A DNA stretch of 64,000 nt, taken from the NCBI GenBank assembly GCA_944322585.1, contig CALUPB010000008.1:62001-126000 (forward strand), read 5' to 3'. The position numbers and the translations under genes are program-made. This document shows, piece by piece, positions 45,686 to 54,615 of the stretch; within the stretch, counting starts at the first letter, position 1, and each line of letters begins with the position of its first letter. The notes below the pieces were generated by a model. It ran no database searches and was not told where the DNA came from. It worked only from the letters and a program-made list of their open reading frames with translations. The DNA comes from an uncultured Bacteroidales bacterium. GTDB taxonomy: Bacteria; Bacteroidota; Bacteroidia; Bacteroidales; UBA932.

Positions 45686-46453
45686 ATGGGAAAAGTCATA
45701 GCAATAGCAAACCAGAAGGGCGGTGTGGGCAAGACCACGACTGCGATCAACCTCGCGGCCTCTCTTGCCGTACTGGAAAAGAAAGTACTGATTATCGATG
45801 CCGACCCTCAGGCAAACACTACATCCGGGCTCAACTTTTCCCCTGATACAGACCAGAAACGGACACTCTACGAAGTTCTTATCGGAGAGATTGACATAAG
45901 GGACACGCTGATACAGACCGAAATAGCTGACCTTCAGATGATACCGTCCCATATCAACCTCGTAGGAGCCGAAATCGAGATGCTGGAGAATCCGCACAGG
46001 GAAACCGTCCTTAGGGATGCTCTCGCTCCGATCCGTGACAACTACGATTTCGTCATCATCGACTGTTCCCCTTCACTCGGACTCATAACAGTGAATTCAT
46101 TGGCGGCAGCGGATTCAATAATAATCCCCGTACAGCCTGAATTTTTCGCTCTGGAAGGACTCGGGAAGCTCCTGCAGACCATCAAGCTTGTCCAGAAAGG
46201 GATAAACCCTGCCCTGACTATAGAAGGTTTTCTGGTGACCATGTTCGACGGAAGGACCAAAGTCCATTCGCAGGTTGTGAGCCAGTTGAAGGAGCATTTC
46301 GGGGACATGGTATTCAAGTCCATCATACAGAGGAACATAAGGCTCAGCGAAGCGCCTTCGCACGGAAAACCTATAATACTCTATGATGTGGTGTCCAACG
46401 GTACAACCAACTATCTGAATTTCGCCAAAGAGGTCCTTGAAAACAACAGATGA
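45686..46453 (+). CDS. parA: Chromosome-partitioning ATPase ParA (Soj)
   Basis: 255 residues. The deviant Walker A is IANQKGGVGKTTTAINLA, Walker A' and B are IIDADPQANTTSGL and FVIIDCSPSLGL. It lacks an N-terminal DNA-binding helix-turn-helix, so it is of the short chromosomal (Ib) type. With ParB it segregates origin regions. It overlaps parB by ATGA. Confidence 0.96.
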   Translation: MGKVIAIANQKGGVGKTTTAINLAASLAVLEKKVLIIDADPQANTTSGLNFSPDTDQKRTLYEVLIGEIDIRDTLIQTEIADLQMIPSHINLVGAEIEMLENPHRETVLRDALAPIRDNYDFVIIDCSPSLGLITVNSLAAADSIIIPVQPEFFALEGLGKLLQTIKLVQKGINPALTIEGFLVTMFDGRTKVHSQVVSQLKEHFGDMVFKSIIQRNIRLSEAPSHGKPIILYDVVSNGTTNYLNFAKEVLENNR

Positions 46454-47382
46454 ATATGAGCAAGACGCCAAGAGGATTAGGCAAAGGTCTCGGAGCCCTT
46501 CTGGGAGACAGTGCAGACCTGAGCAATTTCAGGAAACCGGTCGAATACATCAACAAGACCGTAGTGACATCGGAACAGCCGCAGAACAGGGCGGATATCA
46601 TGCTGATACCTGTGGACATGATAGAGCCCAACCCGTTCCAGCCAAGGAGCTCGTTCGATCCGGACGCAATGGAGGAACTGGCGGAATCCATCCGTACCTT
46701 AGGGCTCATACAGCCGATAACTGTAAGGAAGAAGTCTTCCGACAGATACCAGATAATAAGCGGTGAACGCCGTTTCAGGGCAAGCAAGCTCGCAGGACTC
46801 GAAGAAATCCCGGCATATATCAGGGATGCAGATGACCAGGGGATGCTTGAGATGGCGATAGTGGAGAATATCCAGAGAGAAAATCTCGACCCGATCGAAA
46901 TAGCACTCAGCTACCAGAGACTCATAGATGAATGCAGCCTCACACAGGAACAGATGGCGACAAGGGTCGGGAAGAAACGTGCTTCTGTCACAAATTATCT
47001 CAGACTCCTCAAACTGCCTGCAAAAGTACAGCACGACCTGAAAGTCGGTCTGCTCAGCGTAGGCCATGCCAAGGTTCTGCTCGGCATCGAGGATGAAGCC
47101 ATACAGGAAAGGCTCTGCGACCTTGTCATAAGAGAGGGTCTTTCCGTACGCCAGCTTGAAGACAGGCTGCGCAAGGCCACTGCCGCTGAAAAGACTGGAC
47201 GTAACGAAGAGCAGGATCTTCCGGAAGACTATTTCAAGGTTCTTGAAATAGTAGGCAAATATTTCACCAACAGCATCAGTCTGAAACGCACATCCGGAGG
47301 CAAGGGAACCATGACAATCCATTTCAGTTCCGACGAAGAGATACACAAGTTCCTCAATGCACTGGAGAAATCTTCCATCTGA
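46450..47382 (+). CDS. parB: Chromosome-partitioning protein ParB
   Basis: 310 residues. N-terminal GLGKGLGALLGD patch for ParA stimulation, then the ParB/Srx domain (IEPNPFQPRSSFDPDAMEELAESI, GERRFRASKLAGL; Box II for CTP binding), helix-turn-helix (LTQEQMATRVGKKRASVTNYLRLLKLP) and a C-terminal dimer region. It binds parS as a CTP-dependent clamp. No parS-like 16-mer was seen in the window. Confidence 0.96.
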   Translation: MNMSKTPRGLGKGLGALLGDSADLSNFRKPVEYINKTVVTSEQPQNRADIMLIPVDMIEPNPFQPRSSFDPDAMEELAESIRTLGLIQPITVRKKSSDRYQIISGERRFRASKLAGLEEIPAYIRDADDQGMLEMAIVENIQRENLDPIEIALSYQRLIDECSLTQEQMATRVGKKRASVTNYLRLLKLPAKVQHDLKVGLLSVGHAKVLLGIEDEAIQERLCDLVIREGLSVRQLEDRLRKATAAEKTGRNEEQDLPEDYFKVLEIVGKYFTNSISLKRTSGGKGTMTIHFSSDEEIHKFLNALEKSSI

Positions 47383-47399
47383 CTACATCCGCATCGCAA

Positions 47400-48377
47400 A
47401 TGATGAAGAATGTCCTGAGATATACGGCTGTCGTTCTGATATTCATACTCGGCTTTTCCGTCTGTGCAAGCGCACAGTTCAAGGAAGAGGCGTTTACCCA
47501 GACATACAATGAGCCTGATGACACCACTTCCACCAATGATACATCCGACAAGATGTTCTCGTTCAAGGAACTGTTCGGCGGAGTCGCACACAAGCGGGAT
47601 CTGAGAATAGGTACGATGTTCGCCGGCTCTGTCGTAATGCCAGGCATATCGCAGATATACAACCGGGATTACTGGAAACTCCCTGTAATTTACGGAGGCA
47701 TCGGTGTCTGCGCTGGACTGGGAGGCCACTACCTGCATCAGTACAACCAGTCGAAGAAGGCCTATGACGCGGCCTTTGCACTTGACCCGAACACGACTCT
47801 TACGATAGATTACCGGGCCAGGACGACAGGAACCATACTCATGGTCGGAGCCGGTCTCGTGTACTGGGGTTCGCTTATGGACGGGGTCGTAAGCTACAAG
47901 AAGGACATACATCCCCATCCCGGACGGGCGACCCTGTATTCGATACTCCTTCCCGGCTTGGGACAGGCATACAACGGGGAATACTGGAAGATACCCATCT
48001 ACTGGGGATGCCTTATCGGCTCAACGCATTTTTACTATACCAACAGGCTGAACTACCAGAGATTCAAAAGAATATACAACGAGAGTTCGCAGGAAGGGTA
48101 CGACGGTCCTGTCTCCCAATCCACCGCCCAGTATTACAGGGATGTCTACAGAAGGTACAGGGACTACTCCGTACTGGCCATAGTCGGCTTCTATCTGCTG
48201 CAGGTGATAGATGCCAACGTATTCGCTTACATGCATGACTTTGAAGTCAGCGACGACATATCCATGAGAGTGGAACCGGCAGTCATAGCCCCGGACAATG
48301 CCTATGCCATGAATACAGGATCCGGATTCGGCATATCCGACAGCGCGATAGGTTTCAGAATCGGATTAAGGTTTTAA
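47400..48377 (+). CDS. DUF5683 domain membrane protein
   Basis: 325 residues with a signal peptide (GFSVCASAQF) and several membrane segments. The two repeated units SVVMPGISQIYNRDYWKLPVIYGGI and SILLPGLGQAYNGEYWKIPIYWG are the DUF5683 signature (LPGLGQ-x-YN). The family usually lies between parB and a lytic transglycosylase in Bacteroidota, as here. Function unknown; a cell-envelope role is plausible. Confidence 0.92.
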   Translation: MMKNVLRYTAVVLIFILGFSVCASAQFKEEAFTQTYNEPDDTTSTNDTSDKMFSFKELFGGVAHKRDLRIGTMFAGSVVMPGISQIYNRDYWKLPVIYGGIGVCAGLGGHYLHQYNQSKKAYDAAFALDPNTTLTIDYRARTTGTILMVGAGLVYWGSLMDGVVSYKKDIHPHPGRATLYSILLPGLGQAYNGEYWKIPIYWGCLIGSTHFYYTNRLNYQRFKRIYNESSQEGYDGPVSQSTAQYYRDVYRRYRDYSVLAIVGFYLLQVIDANVFAYMHDFEVSDDISMRVEPAVIAPDNAYAMNTGSGFGISDSAIGFRIGLRF

Positions 48378-48387
48378 GGGAAACGTA

Positions 48388-50049
48388 ATGAAAGCATACC
48401 ATATTATCGCTGCCGCCTTTGCGGCCATATTCATCATGGGGCAGACATCTGCCGCCTCCCCTGCTCCCGCAGAAAGGGAAAAATCATCCATAAAGAAGGA
48501 CTGGACCCCGAGAAGAGGACAGATAAAGAAGACCAGAACGGAACTGGAAAAGGAAAATGCCAGATATATGGCAATGGTGGATTCTCTGCGGGCCGCTCTG
48601 GACAGCCTTGCCTGCGAGATGTTCCAGAAAGACAGCATAGCTTCCGAAATAATCGGCACATACGAAGCTGAAGACACTATTATCTACAGCAATGAAGTCA
48701 CTGACAGCCTGCTGAACATCTGGTACATGCACAGATCCGTGGGAGATACGTCTGCAGAAGAATACGACATGGACACCGTACATTTCGAATCGGATGTTCC
48801 GGATTCGGTATATATACGGAGACTCAAGGAAATGAATTCTTTCATAAGCCTGCCGTACAACAGCATAGTAAAGAACTACATAGTCCTGTATTCAGAGAAA
48901 ATGCCGGACAGGATCGGCAAGATAATAGGACTCGGGAAATACTATATGCCTATATTCGAGGAGATATTCGACAGGTACGACATTCCGCAGGAACTCAAGG
49001 CAATGGCCATAATTGAATCCTCCCTCAACCCGACAGCGGTTTCGAGGGCAGGAGCCAAAGGGATGTGGCAGTTCATGTACGGCACTGCAAAACTGTATGG
49101 TCTGACAATCAATTCCTTCGTGGATGAAAGACTTGATCCTGTCGCTTCAGCGGAAGCGGCCGCGCGATATCTCAAGGATGCGTACCGGATATTCGGAGAC
49201 TGGAACCTTGCCATCGCTTCCTACAACTGCGGAGCAGGCAATGTCAACCGTGCCATCCGCAGAAGCGGAGGCAAAAGGGCATTCTGGGACATATATCCAT
49301 ACCTCCCGAGAGAGACGAGAGGCTATGTTCCTGCATTCGTAGGGGCTCTCTATACATTGAGATATTACAAGGAGCACGGGATAGAGCCTGAGACCGTGGC
49401 AATTCCACCTGCCGTGGACACATTCAAAATACACAGGATGCTGCATCTGAAACAGGTCTCTGAACTGGCCGGAGTCCCTCTGCAGGAACTGAAAGACCTC
49501 AACCCGCAATACAGGCACGAGATTATTCCCGGCAATGACAGGGAATACATATTGAGGATTCCTTACACTTATGTCAACAGTTTTATCGACGCGGAAGACT
49601 CCCTGTACACCTACAAGGCGGACGAATACTTCAATCCTGTGACAATCAAGAAAATCAAGGATGGAGGAGACGGGCAGAGAATAATCTACAGGGTCAGAAG
49701 CGGCGATGTTCTCGGAAAGATTGCCTTGAGATACAGGGTGACAGTAAGCCAGCTGCGAAGATGGAACAATCTGAGAGGCAACATGATCCGTGTCGGGCAG
49801 AGGTTAGTCATATATTCCGGGGTAAAGCCGTCTGCAGAGCCTGTATCCTCGGGCAAAACAGCCTCCACTCCAAGGAAACCTTCAATTGACCCGGACACTC
49901 CATACGTAACATATACTGTCCGGAACGGAGACACACTGTACGACATAGCTAAGGCCTATCCGGGAGTAAGCGCCCAGAATATCATGGACTTCAACGGCAT
50001 CGGTTCACGCATACATCCGGGCATGACAATCCGGATCCCGAAACTGTAA
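48388..50049 (+). CDS. MltD-like lytic transglycosylase with two LysM domains
   Basis: 553 residues with a signal peptide (QTSAASPAPAE). A SLT catalytic domain occupies about 175-320: catalytic Glu in MAIIESSLNPTAVSRAGAKGMWQFM, then TAKLYGL, AAARYLKDAYRIFGDWNLAIASYNCGAGNV. Two LysM modules are at about 430-475 (IIYRVRSGDVLGKIALRYRV) and 507-552 (VTYTVRNGDTLYDIAKAYP). It cleaves the glycan strands of peptidoglycan. It is the last gene of the parAB operon. Confidence 0.94.
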   Translation: MKAYHIIAAAFAAIFIMGQTSAASPAPAEREKSSIKKDWTPRRGQIKKTRTELEKENARYMAMVDSLRAALDSLACEMFQKDSIASEIIGTYEAEDTIIYSNEVTDSLLNIWYMHRSVGDTSAEEYDMDTVHFESDVPDSVYIRRLKEMNSFISLPYNSIVKNYIVLYSEKMPDRIGKIIGLGKYYMPIFEEIFDRYDIPQELKAMAIIESSLNPTAVSRAGAKGMWQFMYGTAKLYGLTINSFVDERLDPVASAEAAARYLKDAYRIFGDWNLAIASYNCGAGNVNRAIRRSGGKRAFWDIYPYLPRETRGYVPAFVGALYTLRYYKEHGIEPETVAIPPAVDTFKIHRMLHLKQVSELAGVPLQELKDLNPQYRHEIIPGNDREYILRIPYTYVNSFIDAEDSLYTYKADEYFNPVTIKKIKDGGDGQRIIYRVRSGDVLGKIALRYRVTVSQLRRWNNLRGNMIRVGQRLVIYSGVKPSAEPVSSGKTASTPRKPSIDPDTPYVTYTVRNGDTLYDIAKAYPGVSAQNIMDFNGIGSRIHPGMTIRIPKL

Positions 50050-50101
50050 TCCGGCCGCAAAGTTCCAGCTATCCATATCCGACGGGAAACCATATGCATG
50101 T

Positions 50102-51937
50102 CTATAGACTGAATGTCAGAAGGACACGGCATTCAGTCTTGCCGAAGCGTTCCGACGTAGCAGAGGATTGTTTCCACGGATACTGCATCGTAGAGAAACG
50201 CAGATAGGCCCGAAACCGTTTCACGAGTCTGAAACCGACCATAACAGCTCCCCAGCATCCTCTGCCGTAATATGCAGGGACATTGAAATTCCCTGGAGCA
50301 TCCCTTTCATACGCATATATCCTGTCCTGCCAATTGTCGATACGGAATATCCCCGCCCTGACATACACAGACATCCAGTCCGGCCTCCAGCCTCCTTCCA
50401 TATAAGAGAGAACAGCAAGTTCCTTGTTGTACAAACCATTGATTCTGAATGTCGCCATCCAGTCTCCCGAAGAATATTCCAGGTCGAGTCTCATATCGGT
50501 CCTGCTGCGTTCCGTCCCGTTACGGAGCCTTTCCGACAGTCTTGCAGCAAGGGACACTGACCGGGTCAGCTGTACCGCATAATTGAGCAGAAGCTTAAGC
50601 TGCATTCCCGGTCCGACTGAACCGTATTCAGGTTCAGGAAAATACAGAGCCTCCACGCTGAAGTTACCTGAATGTCTGTATACGGATGAGCCGAACCCGG
50701 TCTGGCCCTTCAGCTGCACACTCTCTCCTGCACTGAACCTTCCTCCTGCAGCAAATCCGTATTCCTCCTGCGAATATGTCACCCGCGACGCAAGGACGAG
50801 ATTTTCCGATGCAGGAAAGACCGTCCCGGCTATGGCGGAAACCTTCATCTCCATGGCATCAAGAGCCGCCTCCCCGAACAGATCAATGCCTTTTACGCAA
50901 TATCTGAAATCAGCCGAACATCCCCCGGCAGCAGGACTTCTCTCACGGCCGTCCACTGTCTTCAGCTCCTGTGCAATGTCAGGACTTTCCGCATATCCGG
51001 TCAATGAGACCTGGGCACTGCGTCCGTACCAGGCCACATTCATCACAGGCATAAGACTCAATCCGGCATCCTTGTCTCCATACATCCTTTCCCTGAGACC
51101 ATTCACTGCCACTGAAGAGGAAATTACGAATCTTCCGATATTAAAGTCCGCCGCAATGCCCCTGTTCGAACCGTTTCCGGTATATGACCAATAGGGGGAT
51201 ATTCCGGAAGGGCGCAGGTAAAAGGATTCCGGGGAAGAAAGGCTGCTCATCCTGAAACCGTTCCATAGTGCCAGTCCCTGACCGTATCTGAGATTATAAT
51301 CTCCTATCACCACCTTGCCGAGATGTTTCTTTCCGGAATACGCCAGATAAAAAGACCCTCCTTCCGGCCAGTCCTCTTTACCGGAATACGCCCTGTTCAA
51401 AGACAGCCCCAGCTGGAAACGCCCGGTCGCATCCAGCCTGTACTTCATACCATAGGCATAGCCGCCTTCCACACCCGTCCTCCTCGAACTGCCCCTTACA
51501 GTAAAGGAATTGGATACACCTGCCGGCTTTCCGGAGCTTCTGCCGGGAGATGCATCCGACGCAAGCGACACAAACGGGGCGAGCGCTTCGGCCCTGTCCA
51601 CGGAAAATCCGTCAACGGCAGCCAGTTCCGACAGGGAGAGTATGTCGCCGTTCCTGCTCCTGTAATCCATGAGTGACGCTATCTGATACTGGGTAAACAG
51701 CCCGCTTGCCACCAGTATGCTTCCGGAAGCGAGATTGATTTCCAGAGGTCTGACCATAAAGGAGGACAGTCTCTCGAACTCATATTCGTCGACAAGTTCC
51801 GGAGAATCAGCCCCGCATATGCGCATTATTGCTTCCATATCATCCGGGACCCCGGAGTCCCGTCCCGGGGAATACAATTGCAGGTGCATAACCGCCACTA
51901 ACGTCAAGATACCGGATCCTATATCCATTACCTTCAT
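50102..51937 (-). CDS. Helix-hairpin-helix domain fused to an outer-membrane beta-barrel
   Basis: About 611 residues from MKVMDIGSGILTLVAV (ATG at 51952 is an alternative). Residues of about 55-125 contain two helix-hairpin-helix-like units (LEINLASGSILVASGLFTQYQIASLMDYR; ILSLSELAAVDGFSVDRAEALAPF), similar to ComEA/T2SK modules. The rest is a Tyr/Gly-rich series of amphipathic strands (YAYGMKYRLDATGRFQLGLSLN; VVIGDYNLRYGQGLALWNGFRMS) ending RVLLTFSL, as expected for a barrel. The role is unknown; DNA handling or secretion-related assembly at the outer membrane are both possible. A minus-strand TATATTTG lies at 51981-51974. Confidence 0.78.
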   Translation of the reverse strand: MKVMDIGSGILTLVAVMHLQLYSPGRDSGVPDDMEAIMRICGADSPELVDEYEFERLSSFMVRPLEINLASGSILVASGLFTQYQIASLMDYRSRNGDILSLSELAAVDGFSVDRAEALAPFVSLASDASPGRSSGKPAGVSNSFTVRGSSRRTGVEGGYAYGMKYRLDATGRFQLGLSLNRAYSGKEDWPEGGSFYLAYSGKKHLGKVVIGDYNLRYGQGLALWNGFRMSSLSSPESFYLRPSGISPYWSYTGNGSNRGIAADFNIGRFVISSSVAVNGLRERMYGDKDAGLSLMPVMNVAWYGRSAQVSLTGYAESPDIAQELKTVDGRERSPAAGGCSADFRYCVKGIDLFGEAALDAMEMKVSAIAGTVFPASENLVLASRVTYSQEEYGFAAGGRFSAGESVQLKGQTGFGSSVYRHSGNFSVEALYFPEPEYGSVGPGMQLKLLLNYAVQLTRSVSLAARLSERLRNGTERSRTDMRLDLEYSSGDWMATFRINGLYNKELAVLSYMEGGWRPDWMSVYVRAGIFRIDNWQDRIYAYERDAPGNFNVPAYYGRGCWGAVMVGFRLVKRFRAYLRFSTMQYPWKQSSATSERFGKTECRVLLTFSL

Positions 51938-51952
51938 CCCATCCCTCTGCAC

Positions 51953-52225
51953 ACAATTCCGTCATCGCCGTCACAAATATAGATATCATCATATGTCTGC
52001 ATATCACGATTCGTAAAATCATTCTGCATGACAAGAAAATTTTTCCATTATTTGATTTTTCCGGGTTTGGCAAAAGAAGCCGTCCGAATTTTTACCGGCA
52101 TAAATTCTACAGGAAGAAGGATGCATAAAAAACTTTTGATGAAAATTCATACGGCTTATACATATTTTCAGGGAATTTTATCCGGAAAATGTTATTTTTG
52201 CAGGATATATAAAATCACCATTACC
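51953..52225. other. Divergent intergenic region between the HhH-barrel gene and hpt
   Basis: These 273 bases are AT-rich. They hold -7 elements for both flanking genes: TATATTTG on the minus strand at 51981-51974 and TATTTTTG on the plus strand at 52193-52200, 26 bases before hpt. Neither has a perfect -33 TTG. No other feature was seen. Confidence 0.5.
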
Positions 52226-52771
52226 ATGGAGCATGTCAGTCTGAACGGCAAGACCTTCAAGACATTCATCGGCTACGATACGATAATGAAGGCAATAGAC
52301 GAAGTAGCGGCAAAGATAAATGCCGACTACAGAGACAGTAAAGATGTTCCTGTTCTTCTATGCGTACTGAACGGATCCATAATGTTCATGGCAGAACTGA
52401 TGAAGAGACTTGAATTCAATCTTGAAGTCGTCTCGATCAAACTGACATCCTACTCCGGCACTTCAAGTACAGGGAAAGTGCGGCAGGCAATGGGGCTTAC
52501 GGGTAATATCAGCGGACGCAATGTCATCATTGTAGAGGACATAGTAGACACAGGCAATACCATAGTCGAACTGAAACGGATATTGAAGGAATATGGAGCG
52601 CGTGAGATACGGGTCTGTACGATGCTTCTCAAGCCGGAAATCTACAGTAAGGACGAAAAGCTGGATTATGTAGCACTACCGATCCCGAACAGGTTCATTG
52701 TAGGTTTCGGCCTCGATTATGATGAACTGGGAAGAAACCTCAAGGATATATACGTCCTCGACGAGGACTGA
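52226..52771 (+). CDS. hpt: Hypoxanthine phosphoribosyltransferase
   Basis: 181 residues from MEHVSLNGKTFKTFIG. PRPP-binding loop NVIIVEDIVDTGNTIVELKR, early LLCVLNGSIMFMAELM and flexible loop SYSGTSSTGKVR are all typical of HPRT. It salvages hypoxanthine and guanine to IMP and GMP. Operon hpt-adk follows the usual Bacteroidota order. The downstream start fits the -7 element at 52193-52200. Confidence 0.95.
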   Translation: MEHVSLNGKTFKTFIGYDTIMKAIDEVAAKINADYRDSKDVPVLLCVLNGSIMFMAELMKRLEFNLEVVSIKLTSYSGTSSTGKVRQAMGLTGNISGRNVIIVEDIVDTGNTIVELKRILKEYGAREIRVCTMLLKPEIYSKDEKLDYVALPIPNRFIVGFGLDYDELGRNLKDIYVLDED

Positions 52772-52788
52772 TCAAATAATCTTAAGAC

Positions 52789-53361
52789 ATGAAATATTTT
52801 ATTCTTTTCGGGCCTCCGGGTGCCGGCAAGGGCACCCAGGCTTCAGCAATGGTAGAGAAATACAATCTCCGCCACATTTCGACAGGAGCTCTTCTCCGTC
52901 AGGAAATCGCCGCCGGCAGCGAGCTCGGGCTCAAGGCCAAGGCTCTCATAGATGCAGGAGCACTCGTTCCCGACGAAATCGTGGAAGGCATGATAGCATC
53001 CGAATTCAAGACTGTCAAGGGCGTGAACGGCTTCCTTCTTGACGGTTTCCCGAGAACTACCGAACAGGCGATGGCCCTGGACAGAATGCTTGCAGCCGCC
53101 GGAGAAGAAGTCACTTCCGTTGTGTCGATAATGATACCGGATGCAATGATCCGGGAACGTATCCACCATCGCGCAACCATAGAGGGTCGGGCAGACGATG
53201 TCAGGGACGAAACCATAAACAACAGGATCGCTACCTATCATAACCAGACCGAACCACTTGTCGATTACTACAGCAAAGCCGGAAAATACAACGAAGTAGA
53301 CGGCACCGGAACAATCGAAGAAGTCCGTCAGGCCATTTTCGACCTTATGGACCGCCTGTAA
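52789..53361 (+). CDS. adk: Adenylate kinase
   Basis: 190 residues of the short form without zinc-binding LID. P-loop FGPPGAGKGTQ, ISTGALLRQEI, GFLLDGFPRTTEQA and RADDVRDETINNRI. It interconverts AMP, ADP and ATP. A terminator follows, so obgE has its own promoter. Confidence 0.97.
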   Translation: MKYFILFGPPGAGKGTQASAMVEKYNLRHISTGALLRQEIAAGSELGLKAKALIDAGALVPDEIVEGMIASEFKTVKGVNGFLLDGFPRTTEQAMALDRMLAAAGEEVTSVVSIMIPDAMIRERIHHRATIEGRADDVRDETINNRIATYHNQTEPLVDYYSKAGKYNEVDGTGTIEEVRQAIFDLMDRL

Positions 53362-53399
53362 AACATTACTGCCGTCCTCCGCAGGACGACACTGTTTCA

Positions 53400-53440
53400 A
53401 GTCCGCATACTGCCCGCAACGCAGTTATGCGGACTTTTTG
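53400..53440 (+). terminator. Terminator after adk
   Basis: Stem AGTCCGCATA / TATGCGGACT with an inner CTGC/GCAG pair, followed by TTTTTG, about 40 bases after the adk stop. Confidence 0.85.
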
Positions 53441-53514
53441 TATGTCATACTACAAGGTTATGAAAAAAGTGAAAGTAAGTGGATACATCGCCGGGGAAGT
53501 ATAAAAAGAATCCC

Positions 53515-53522
53515 TATCTTTG
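53515..53522 (+). promoter_or_regulatory. Candidate -7 element of obgE
   Basis: TATCTTTG, full match, 21 bases before the obgE ATG at 53544, giving a very short leader. No -33 TTG was seen. Confidence 0.4.
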
Positions 53523-53543
53523 CGGAGATAAGTGCAAAGATTT

Positions 53544-54536
53544 ATGCCAGACAGCAATTTCATAGACTATGTGAAGATCTACTGCGCCTCGGGGAACGGG
53601 GGCGCAGGTTCGACCCATCTGAGGAGGGAGAAATACATTCCGAAAGGAGGCCCCGACGGCGGTGACGGAGGCCGGGGAGGACATATAATTCTCAGAGCCA
53701 ATCCGCAGTTCTGGACCCTTATCCACCTGAAATACAGGAAACATATCAAGGCCGATGACGGAGGGGACGGAAGCGGCCAGCTCCGGACAGGGAAAAACGG
53801 GGAGGATATATACCTTGACGTTCCCCTCGGTACGGTAGCAAGAGATGCCGATACGGGAGAAATCCTTTTCGAACTCGTGGATGCCGGTGAAGAGAAAATT
53901 CTTGTCAAAGGCGGCCGGGGAGGTCTCGGGAACAATAACTTCAAGTCCGCCACCAACCAGACACCGCGCTACGCCCAACCGGGAGAGCCAGGAAGCGAAG
54001 GTTGGTTCATTCTGGAACTGAAAGTCCTTGCCGACGTCGGACTTGTGGGTTTCCCTAATGCAGGCAAATCGACACTGCTTGCATCGGTCACTGCCGCAAA
54101 GCCTAAAATTGCCGATTACGCCTTCACTACACTCGAACCCAACCTCGGCATCGTCAGATATTATGACGACAGGTCTTTCATCATCGCGGACATACCGGGC
54201 ATAATAGAAGGGGCACACGAGGGCAAAGGCATAGGACTCAGATTTCTCAGGCACATAGAACGCAACTCCATACTGCTGTTCATGGTGCCCGCCGACAGCG
54301 ACGACATCCGGAAAGAATACGAAATCCTCCTGAACGAACTCAGGTTATATAATCCTGAACTCCTGGTCAAGGAAAGGATACTTGCCATAAGCAAGTCGGA
54401 CATGCTTGATGAACAGATGAAGTCCGACATGGAAAAACAACTTCCCGCAGGAGTGGAGCACATATTCATCTCCTCTATTTCCGGAGAAGGTCTGAAAGAG
54501 CTGAAAGACATGCTCTGGACTGCGCTTAACAGATAA
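53544..54536 (+). CDS. obgE: Obg-family GTPase
   Basis: 330 residues. Gly-rich Obg fold at 1-157 ([49 protein letters not shown]), then the G domain with G1 [10 protein letters not shown]3 [15 protein letters not shown]4 as ISKSD and G5 SSISGEG. The G4 motif is normally NKxD; here it is SKSD, as in other Bacteroidota Obg. It acts in ribosome assembly and stress response. The ATG at 53544 was preferred to one at 53532 because of the -7 element just upstream. Confidence 0.95.
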   Translation: MPDSNFIDYVKIYCASGNGGAGSTHLRREKYIPKGGPDGGDGGRGGHIILRANPQFWTLIHLKYRKHIKADDGGDGSGQLRTGKNGEDIYLDVPLGTVARDADTGEILFELVDAGEEKILVKGGRGGLGNNNFKSATNQTPRYAQPGEPGSEGWFILELKVLADVGLVGFPNAGKSTLLASVTAAKPKIADYAFTTLEPNLGIVRYYDDRSFIIADIPGIIEGAHEGKGIGLRFLRHIERNSILLFMVPADSDDIRKEYEILLNELRLYNPELLVKERILAISKSDMLDEQMKSDMEKQLPAGVEHIFISSISGEGLKELKDMLWTALNR

Positions 54537-54566
54537 CAGCGGCCCACGAGCAGCCATGATGGAAAC

Positions 54567-54606
54567 GGCAGACTGTCCTTGCGTAAGACCGGGGACATAG
54601 TCTGCC
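54567..54606. terminator. Hairpin between convergent obgE and murF
   Basis: GGCAGACT / AGTCTGCC with an inner GTCC/GGAC pair forms a strong stem 30 bases past obgE and 10 bases past the murF stop. There is no T tract, so termination efficiency is unclear. Confidence 0.45.
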
Positions 54607-54615
54607 ATAAATTCG

